From positions 620 to 6,547 of the forward strand of contig MHFC01000074.1 in NCBI GenBank assembly GCA_001804025.1: a stretch of DNA of 5,928 bases, in the 5' to 3' direction. The notes beneath the pieces were generated by a model that ran no database searches, had not been told where the DNA came from, and saw only the letters and a list, made by a program, of their open reading frames with translations. Shown here piece after piece: positions 1 through 4,485 of this stretch. The stretch's first letter is position 1, and every line of letters starts with the position of its first letter. Position numbers and translations under genes: made by a program. This stretch comes from Omnitrophica bacterium GWA2_52_8. Lineage in GTDB: Bacteria; Omnitrophota; Omnitrophia; Omnitrophales; Aquincolibacteriaceae.

Positions 1-14
1 GTGATCCAATTCAT
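1..14 (-). CDS. Start of an unidentified gene, cut by the left edge
   Basis: An ATG on the minus strand (bases 14-12) is preceded at 8 bases by AAGGAGA, the best ribosome-binding site in the window. Only the first four codons (Met-Asn-Trp-Ile) and part of a fifth are visible, so nothing can be said about the product. It lies downstream of the nuclease gene in the same direction, 133 bases after its stop. The call rests only on the ribosome-binding site, its spacing and the conserved gene direction. A chance AGGAG next to an ATG remains possible. Confidence 0.5.
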
Positions 15-22
15 GCCTGGTT

Positions 23-30
23 TCTCCTTG
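23..30 (-). promoter_or_regulatory. Strong ribosome-binding site for the gene leaving the left edge
   Basis: The minus strand reads CAAGGAGA here, ending 8 bases before the ATG at 14. This is close to the ideal Shine-Dalgarno sequence and spacing, whereas most other starts in the window have weak sites. It is the main reason for calling a gene start at the edge. Confidence 0.55.
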
Positions 31-147
31 AGAAAGATTGATAAAAGGTTCATTTGTCAGCATTTGCATTCGACATAACAATAACTACGATGGAAGATTC
101 CCTAGGGTACAAGCTGGATAGGCAGGGCACATTACGGACGAGTAGGT
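31..147. other. Intergenic spacer without a recognised element
   Basis: This AT-richer spacer lies between the stop of the nuclease gene and the ribosome-binding site of the next gene. I see no convincing promoter, terminator or RNA gene in it. A small hairpin (CGCCCG/CGGGCG, 153-158 with 164-169) overlaps the end of the nuclease gene but has no T-run after it in the direction of transcription. Confidence 0.4.
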
Positions 148-1416
148 TCAACCGCCCGGACTGCGGGCGATCTTTTCGAGAATGCGGTGGCTTTCGCCGA
201 ACTTGCAAAGCGCATCGCAGTGAGTGCGCAGATCAGAAAAGAGAATATACTTGATGGAAAGTTTCTGCTGTTTGAACGAAGGCCTGCCAAGCTGGAGGAG
301 AACGTCCTTCTCCCGCTTGTCGGGGATAATGATGTAGAGCGCCGTCTCGTGGTCTTTAAGAGAACAAGCAAGGTCATTCAACCGTAGAATCCCCGAATAG
401 ATCGACGTGCTTTTCTCCACCTCGAAGGCACCCACGACCTTGTTAGCTCCTTTCTCGAACCACAGAACGTCGACCAGCTGAATGGTGCCAAGCGTGTCAG
501 AGTCAACATTCAGCGCAGGGAAATCCTTTCTCGACAGAAATGAAAAATCATTCCCCGAGTACGACTTTGACCGATCGTTCGCAGCAGGCATTACGTCATA
601 TCCCAGGGCATTTCCAATCTTGAGGAGATGCCATTCCATCTCCGTGTGAAGGCTTTGCTGCTCTTCTTCAGAAATGACTTCAGCATGACGTTTCCTCAAT
701 TTTGCCTCTAGCCTTGTGCGTTCGGCCTTGCTCAGCTCACGGCTCCGTTCAACCGCGAGATTCCCCGTGCCGATTTCATAGAGAAGACCTCCAAACGCGC
801 CAAGGTCTACAGACAATTCACGGGAGAACTCGCTGTTCACCTTTACAATCGTTTCTCGCATTGCGAGGTATTCCTTCCAGGAACCGAGTTTTCGTTTATC
901 ATTGAACAACGCATTAAACCCGTTAACGATTGCCGTATTAAACGGCGGGACGATTGTCGGATGAAGAAAATAAAGGATGCTCGCCACGGCCGGACCGAGG
1001 CCCTTGATGTTCTTCTGATCGAGGAGGATGATCTCGCGGACAATCTGATCTTCCTTTTGGAGGGTAAGGCAATTCTCGAGAAAGATGCCGAATGCCTGTT
1101 TGTTCGACTCAGTCTCGTAGATGTCCGGAATGCGGAGCTTTGGTTTCCAATAGAAGGGGTGAGCGGCGCCTTCGAAGACCTCTTTCTGCTCGGTGATGCA
1201 GTTGAGGACGAATTCAAGGGAGGAACCTTTGAAGTCGTTGCCAAAGGTCTTCCCTTTGATCTCGGAGACGACCTGCAGCACTCCCCTGCGGATAGAACGG
1301 AACGCTTTCAGCCGGCTCTCGTTGTTGCGAAACCACGTGTTGTACACCGAGTCGTGGTCTGATTTGTACCGGCCGATGAGGCTCTGTAAGCTGTTATCAG
1401 GCGCCATGCGAATCAT
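148..1416 (-). CDS. Putative HhH plus PD-(D/E)XK nuclease, restriction-endonuclease-like (422 aa)
   Basis: Probably a DNA-cleaving or DNA-repair enzyme acting in the cytoplasm. Numbering is from the ATG at 1416. Residues 138-170 ([15 protein letters not shown] followed by [12 protein letters not shown]) look like a helix-hairpin-helix DNA-binding segment of the DNA-glycosylase type. Residues 224-270 form a charged, probably helical linker. The C-terminal domain has [15 protein letters not shown], an NDRSKSYSG motif (280-288), VDVLW with Asp316, and [16 protein letters not shown] with Glu332-Val-Glu334. Together these give D-x15-ExE, the PD-(D/E)XK pattern in the variant used by BamHI, where Glu replaces the usual Lys. 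I recall this C-terminal block from uncharacterised proteins annotated as type II restriction enzymes, but I cannot name the family. The reading frame extends upstream to a TTG at 1464, but that codon lies in the -35 box. ATG 1416 or ATG 1407 is therefore the start; neither has a clear ribosome-binding site. No methyltransferase partner is visible, so a restriction role is unproven. Confidence 0.75.
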   Translation of the reverse strand: MIRMAPDNSLQSLIGRYKSDHDSVYNTWFRNNESRLKAFRSIRRGVLQVVSEIKGKTFGNDFKGSSLEFVLNCITEQKEVFEGAAHPFYWKPKLRIPDIYETESNKQAFGIFLENCLTLQKEDQIVREIILLDQKNIKGLGPAVASILYFLHPTIVPPFNTAIVNGFNALFNDKRKLGSWKEYLAMRETIVKVNSEFSRELSVDLGAFGGLLYEIGTGNLAVERSRELSKAERTRLEAKLRKRHAEVISEEEQQSLHTEMEWHLLKIGNALGYDVMPAANDRSKSYSGNDFSFLSRKDFPALNVDSDTLGTIQLVDVLWFEKGANKVVGAFEVEKSTSIYSGILRLNDLACSLKDHETALYIIIPDKREKDVLLQLGRPSFKQQKLSIKYILFSDLRTHCDALCKFGESHRILEKIARSPGG

Positions 1417-1435
1417 GAGAGAATGAGATGACAAA

Positions 1436-1464
1436 AATATATGTCTATTCCGGCCTGCAGTCAA
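1436..1464 (-). promoter_or_regulatory. Sigma70-like promoter of the nuclease gene
   Basis: The minus strand reads TTGACT (1464-1459), a spacer of exactly 17 bases, then TATATT (1441-1436). Five of six bases match the -35 consensus and five of six the -10 consensus. Transcription would begin near 1429, leaving a leader of about 13 bases to ATG 1416 or about 22 to ATG 1407. The nuclease gene thus has its own promoter, separate from the transporter operon. Prediction from sequence only. Confidence 0.6.
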
Positions 1465-1533
1465 CTTCCCGGTAGTGTCTCAACTCCATTCTTAGAATAC
1501 AACGCAGAGTCGCAGAGGACGCAGAGATTCGCA

Positions 1534-1578
1534 GATCCCGAAGGGACTCCTTCGGGGGAAAAGCAGAATTCGGGATCT
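1534..1578. repeat. Central hairpin of the compound repeat, with two competing pairings
   Basis: CCCGAAGG (1537-1544) pairs perfectly with CCTTCGGG (1549-1556) around a GACT loop. The sequence GATCCCGAA (1534-1542) also pairs perfectly with TTCGGGATC (1569-1577), so two hairpins that exclude each other are possible. No T-run follows on either strand, so it is not a standard intrinsic terminator, although it could slow or end transcription leaving the ABC operon. Confidence 0.6.
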
Positions 1579-1605
1579 TCTCTGCGTTCCTCTGCGCTCT
1601 TCGCG

Positions 1606-1667
1606 CCTGCCTGCCGAAGTGGATGCGGCAACTCAAGCTGAACAGAAATGGTCGGCACGCAGGCAGG
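1606..1667. repeat. CCTGCC...GGCAGG palindrome nested in the right arm of the larger repeat
   Basis: CCTGCCTGC (1606-1614) and GCAGGCAGG (1659-1667) are perfect 9-base inverted repeats around a 44-base unpaired centre. The element separates the right-arm units at 1579-1600 from the terminal CTCTGCGTT at 1669-1677. That layout suggests a second element that entered the first. The 8-mer CGCCTGCC at 1604-1611 recurs at 3326-3333 in the palindrome within the permease gene. Confidence 0.6.
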
Positions 1668-1744
1668 TCTCTGCGTTGAAAACTACAATCAAAATTGAGA
1701 CATACCAACTTCCAAGAGTCGCGAGTTACGAACGGATCTTGCTG

Positions 1745-2485
1745 TTAGATCTTCGGCTGCATGCTCGCTATTGAATCTCTCATGGAAGCTTGATCAAGCT
1801 GTTCCCCCTCAGCGTCTCCGTCACACAGCTTTCCATCACGCAGATGGATACAGCGATCAACATACCTTGTGTTCTCCGGGTTATGAGTGACAATGATGAA
1901 CGTATGTCCGGCGTCGTTGAGAACACGAAGGAGGTCCATGATTTCTTTACTTGTCGCTGAATCGAGATTGCCTGTTGGCTCATCGGCGAGAATGATTGGG
2001 GGCTGATTCACCAGCGCCCGGGCAATCGCTACCCGTTGCTGCTCGCCGCCGCTTAGCTCATCCGGAAGCCGCAATGCCTTTGAACGAAGTCCGACTTTTT
2101 CCAGAATGTCAATCGCCTTGCTTCCCTGTTCCTGCCGGGAATATGCAGTGACCGTTAATGGAAGCATCACATTCTCGGCAACCGTGAGATATGGAATCAA
2201 TTGAAACGATTGAAAGACGAATCCCACATACTCTCTCCGAAGATCTGCACGCTGCTCGACATCGAGCGCATAAACATCGATGTTATCGACAGTAACGCTA
2301 CCCTTTGTGGGGTGACTCAGCCCGCCAAGGATAGAAAGGAGAGAGCTTTTGCCCGAACCGGATGGACCCATGATAGCGACAAACTCTTTTTGCCCAATGT
2401 TAAGCGAGACATCCTGCAGCGCAGGGACTTGTTCTTTCCCTGTAGAATAGATCTTATGCACGTTCCGCAGTCGAATTAGCGACAT
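1745..2485 (-). CDS. ABC transporter ATP-binding protein, LolD/MacB type (246 aa)
   Basis: Cytoplasmic ATPase that should power the FtsX-like permease encoded just upstream. All motifs are intact: Walker A GPSGSGKS (40-47), Q-loop Gln92 in FVFQSFQLIPYLTV, signature LSGGEQQ (144-150), Walker B IILADEP with Asp168 and Glu169, D-loop NLDS (173-176) and switch His201 in IIVTHN. The wording of the Q-loop and the LADEPTGNLD block is typical of the MacB/LolD/FtsE branch, which moves or senses substrates outside the inner membrane rather than importing classical solutes. Length is normal for the branch, with a short acidic tail after residue 222. The ATG at 2485 lies 28 bases after the permease stop. 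There is no strong ribosome-binding site, so translation may depend on the upstream gene. The substrate cannot be read from the ATPase; the context suggests iron or another metal. Confidence 0.95.
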   Translation of the reverse strand: MSLIRLRNVHKIYSTGKEQVPALQDVSLNIGQKEFVAIMGPSGSGKSSLLSILGGLSHPTKGSVTVDNIDVYALDVEQRADLRREYVGFVFQSFQLIPYLTVAENVMLPLTVTAYSRQEQGSKAIDILEKVGLRSKALRLPDELSGGEQQRVAIARALVNQPPIILADEPTGNLDSATSKEIMDLLRVLNDAGHTFIIVTHNPENTRYVDRCIHLRDGKLCDGDAEGEQLDQASMRDSIASMQPKI

Positions 2486-2513
2486 GTTTGCACGTTTCTG
2501 TAAGAGTGATTAT

Positions 2514-3746
2514 CTATAGTGCTTTCAGTGCAACTGTTGGATCGAGACGGGATGCTTTGTATGCGGGATAGATGCTCGAAATAATCCCGATGAAGATGGC
2601 AAGCACGACAGAAAAGGCAAGGAGCGGATAGCTCATCAACGAAACGCTTTCACCGTTCATCGTAAGAATTGGTATGACGGCTTTCGAGACTCCCATGCCG
2701 ACTCCATAGCCGATCAATCCCGCAACAAAACTTGTAAGAAACGCTTCCGTCAGGATGATCTTCATAATGTGTGTTTGACGGAAGCCGATAGCGCGGAAGA
2801 TTCCGATCTCCCTCGTTCGTTCATTGACGGAAGCCGTCATGTTCGTCATGACGATGAGCGCTGCGACCAGCAACACGACGCCGGAAATCCCGTAGGAAAA
2901 AAGTTCAAACCGGTGCATCGCCTCCATCTTGGATTCGATCGTCTGACGAATGGCCATCACCTTTGCTCCTGGAAGTTTTTCAGAAGTCTGCCGGACAATC
3001 TCTTCAATGGGACAATCATAGCACAGCGCAGCGACCTCAATCAGACTCAATTCGCCCGGTTTGCCAAAGATCCGTTGGACTTCCTTTAGATCGATAAAGA
3101 CAATCCCGTCATCTTGCGATCCGGTTGGCTCAAGAATTCCCGAGACTACGAACGGTTCCCCTTTGAGTTCGAATGATTGGCCTATGGTGAGCTGAAGCTT
3201 CTCCTGGATTTCAGCGCCGATGAGCGCTTCCTTCCTCGTCGACGGGCGTTGCCCCCTCACATTCCACCATTTCTTGAGTTGGAACTCCTGAGGGAAATCG
3301 ACACCGACAATCAGCACATCACGCCCGCCTGCCCCGTTTCCTGCCCCCCTCTGGAAAAATTCGGAGGCAGGCGGGGATCCCTTGAGGCGGGCAGGTTCCA
3401 CTATCTTAGCTGGCTGAATGAGTTTCGGCGCGACGATCTTGATATTCTCGCTATTCTTGATGGTGCGAATCTGTTTTGCGTCCTCCTCGTGCAGCTTTTG
3501 AACGTCCAAAGACACACCTGAGATCGTCATTCCATCATACGAGAGCGAAAGGTCGTCTGATTTGGGCGTAACGATGATGTTGGCGCCGAACTCGTCGAGT
3601 TTGTTGGCGATGTCAGCGTTCATAGCCTGCAAGACAGTCACAAGTGCGACAACGGTGGCTATGGCAATCGTCAGGCCGAAGACCAAAAAGATCATCTTGG
3701 TTCTACGGCGGCGCAAATTGTTGAGTGAGATGTTGTAGAGTTTCAT
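2514..3746 (-). CDS. MacB/FtsX-family ABC transporter permease (410 aa)
   Basis: Inner-membrane subunit paired with the downstream ATPase. One membrane helix near the N-terminus (about 18-40, after an Arg-rich LRRRRTK stop) is followed by a large extracytoplasmic MacB-like domain (about 41-280). Three C-terminal helices follow (about 284-303, 333-358, 373-394), with the NERTREIGIFRAIGF coupling segment at 308-322 and the typical ending YPAYKASRLDPTVALKAL. This four-helix plan is the FtsX/MacB fold. The opening LDEFGANIIVTPKSDDLSLSY and a CYDCP motif (Cys242, Cys245) in the outer domain recall the permeases of the Campylobacter P19 iron locus. Residues about 117-142 are a Gly/Pro/Ala-rich stretch encoded by a palindromic repeat and are probably an insertion. 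The frame stays open upstream to 3917, but ATG 3746 is chosen because MKLYNISLNNLRRRRTK is the expected start and the longer version overlaps the DUF2318 gene. The gap to that gene is 23 bases. Confidence 0.92.
   Translation of the reverse strand: MKLYNISLNNLRRRRTKMIFLVFGLTIAIATVVALVTVLQAMNADIANKLDEFGANIIVTPKSDDLSLSYDGMTISGVSLDVQKLHEEDAKQIRTIKNSENIKIVAPKLIQPAKIVEPARLKGSPPASEFFQRGAGNGAGGRDVLIVGVDFPQEFQLKKWWNVRGQRPSTRKEALIGAEIQEKLQLTIGQSFELKGEPFVVSGILEPTGSQDDGIVFIDLKEVQRIFGKPGELSLIEVAALCYDCPIEEIVRQTSEKLPGAKVMAIRQTIESKMEAMHRFELFSYGISGVVLLVAALIVMTNMTASVNERTREIGIFRAIGFRQTHIMKIILTEAFLTSFVAGLIGYGVGMGVSKAVIPILTMNGESVSLMSYPLLAFSVVLAIFIGIISSIYPAYKASRLDPTVALKAL
3323..3395. repeat. Palindromic repeat inserted in frame within the permease gene
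   Basis: CCCGCCTGCC (3324-3333) and GGCAGGCGGG (3366-3375) form a perfect 10-base inverted repeat. A further GGCGGGC (3386-3392) complements GCCCGCC (3323-3329), giving an alternative pairing. It is far more GC-rich than the flanking gene. On the coding strand it reads through without a stop as PARLKGSPPASEFF and then a Gly-rich run, which does not look like part of the MacB domain. It shares the CGCCTGCC core with the intergenic palindrome at 1606-1667. The exact ends are uncertain by several bases. Confidence 0.6.
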
Positions 3747-3769
3747 AGTAATCGTGGTTGATTGCCCGC

Positions 3770-4441
3770 TCAACCTCTTCGTTGCCATCGAGCGACCAGC
3801 CGTTCTTCGATCTGGATCTCGTTGCCGACGACAGTGTTCGGCAGCGCATCCGGCGGATACCGCCCGCATGATCCGCTCACCGACTCGAGTGTATTCAATT
3901 CCCATGTGGAGCCGCATGCATTACAAACAATCTTATCTCCATTGATATGGAACGCGGTTGAGTTACACGGCTCGCACACGCTCACGGCAGTGACGATCTT
4001 GCCTTCGGTAGAAATGTACGCAAGCATCGGAATGCCGTACTGCGGATCGCCGTAGTTGAACTTCACAAACTTCTTCTCCTTCAAGACATCCAAGGGGATA
4101 ATGACTTTCTCATTGCCCACCTTCGGTTGAATAAGAGTCATCTGTTGGCCATTTTGCGGATACTGTGCGGGTGCGGCAACGGCAGGCGATGCTTTGATAA
4201 TAGGGTTGCCGCTCTCGGGCAAGTTGAAGTAGAACCAGCTGCCAAGAAGCATGATAGCAACGATTAGCAGGATCCTTGTCGTGGGGATCTTTCCGGCAGC
4301 GTGTTTGCCGAGAACCTTTTCGCGCTTGTCCTGCCATTGCGCTTTCGCCGGCGATTTTTCGCTCACGGATGCTCCGCAGCTTATGCAAAAGTTTGCATCC
4401 TGCGCCATTGGTTTTCCACATTCTGAGCAAAAGTTTACCAT
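3770..4441 (-). CDS. Zinc-ribbon, one-helix membrane protein with DUF2318 domain (223 aa)
   Basis: The N-terminal zinc ribbon has two CxxC pairs (FCSECG with Cys5 and Cys8; FCISCG with Cys19 and Cys22). A basic linker leads to a single membrane helix (about 56-73, ILLIVAIMLLGSWFYF), a Pro/Ala/Gln-rich spacer (about 77-105), and a C-terminal domain from about 108. That domain carries VCEPC (Cys156, Cys159), VCNAC (Cys173, Cys176) and SGSCGRYPP (Cys192), which is the DUF2318 pattern. The basic residues before the helix put the ribbon in the cytoplasm and the Cys-rich domain in the periplasm. DUF2318 proteins occur, as I recall, in P19/FTR1 iron-uptake loci (for example Cj1660), where their biochemistry is unsettled; metal binding, an Fe-S centre or thiol redox are the candidates. 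The start ATG has AGAGGA at 7 bases. It lies 44 bases after the receptor stop and 23 before the permease, so it is very likely co-transcribed with both. Confidence 0.85.
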   Translation of the reverse strand: MVNFCSECGKPMAQDANFCISCGASVSEKSPAKAQWQDKREKVLGKHAAGKIPTTRILLIVAIMLLGSWFYFNLPESGNPIIKASPAVAAPAQYPQNGQQMTLIQPKVGNEKVIIPLDVLKEKKFVKFNYGDPQYGIPMLAYISTEGKIVTAVSVCEPCNSTAFHINGDKIVCNACGSTWELNTLESVSGSCGRYPPDALPNTVVGNEIQIEERLVARWQRRG

Positions 4442-4448
4442 TGCATTA

Positions 4449-4454
4449 TCCTCT
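4449..4454 (-). promoter_or_regulatory. Ribosome-binding site of the DUF2318 gene
   Basis: The minus strand reads AGAGGA, 7 bases before ATG 4441, in the 44-base gap after the receptor stop. It supports that start and leaves no room for a terminator between the two genes. Confidence 0.6.
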
Positions 4455-4485
4455 TTGAATTTATGTTTTCACTTTGCCATTGAGT

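Larger units (their letters stand above)
1501..1677. repeat. Compound palindromic intergenic repeat (CGCAGAG/CTCTGCG units)
   Basis: The left arm carries four CGCAGA units starting at 1503, 1511, 1520 and 1530. The right arm carries the complement. CGCAGAGA (1520-1527) pairs with 1579-1586, CGCAGAGGA (1511-1519) with 1588-1596, AGAG (1506-1509) with 1597-1600, and the outer end AACGCAGAG (1501-1509) matches CTCTGCGTT (1669-1677). The result is a long imperfect stem with single-base bulges. Repeats of this CGCAGAG type are, as I recall, scattered between genes in many environmental bacterial genomes. Reading frames that cross this stretch are fortuitous. It lies between the 3' end of the ATPase gene and the promoter of the nuclease gene. 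Confidence 0.75.

Noticed and set aside
153..169. Intrinsic terminator at the end of the nuclease gene
   Set aside because: The hairpin has a 6-base stem, overlaps the last codons and is not followed by a T-run on the minus strand.
961..1362. Open 133-residue frame on the plus strand
   Set aside because: It lies opposite the nuclease gene in full register, has no ribosome-binding site, and its product is an acidic antisense reading without a recognisable fold.
1501..1600. CRISPR-like series of short repeats
   Set aside because: The CGCAGAG units are 6-9 bases with 1-3 base gaps and are mirrored as an inverted arm; there are no spacers of uniform length.
1441..1708. Open frames on both strands across the intergenic repeat
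   Set aside because: They translate the CGCAGAG and CCTGCC repeats and show Arg/Ser/Pro-rich low complexity with no start signal.
3177..3521. Open 114-residue frame on the plus strand within the permease gene
   Set aside because: Antisense to a clear MacB-type permease; its length owes much to the GC-rich palindrome.
3747..3917. N-terminal extension of the permease by 57 residues
   Set aside because: It would overlap the end of the DUF2318 gene, is Arg/Cys-rich without family resemblance, and the sequence from ATG 3746 matches the usual FtsX-family start.
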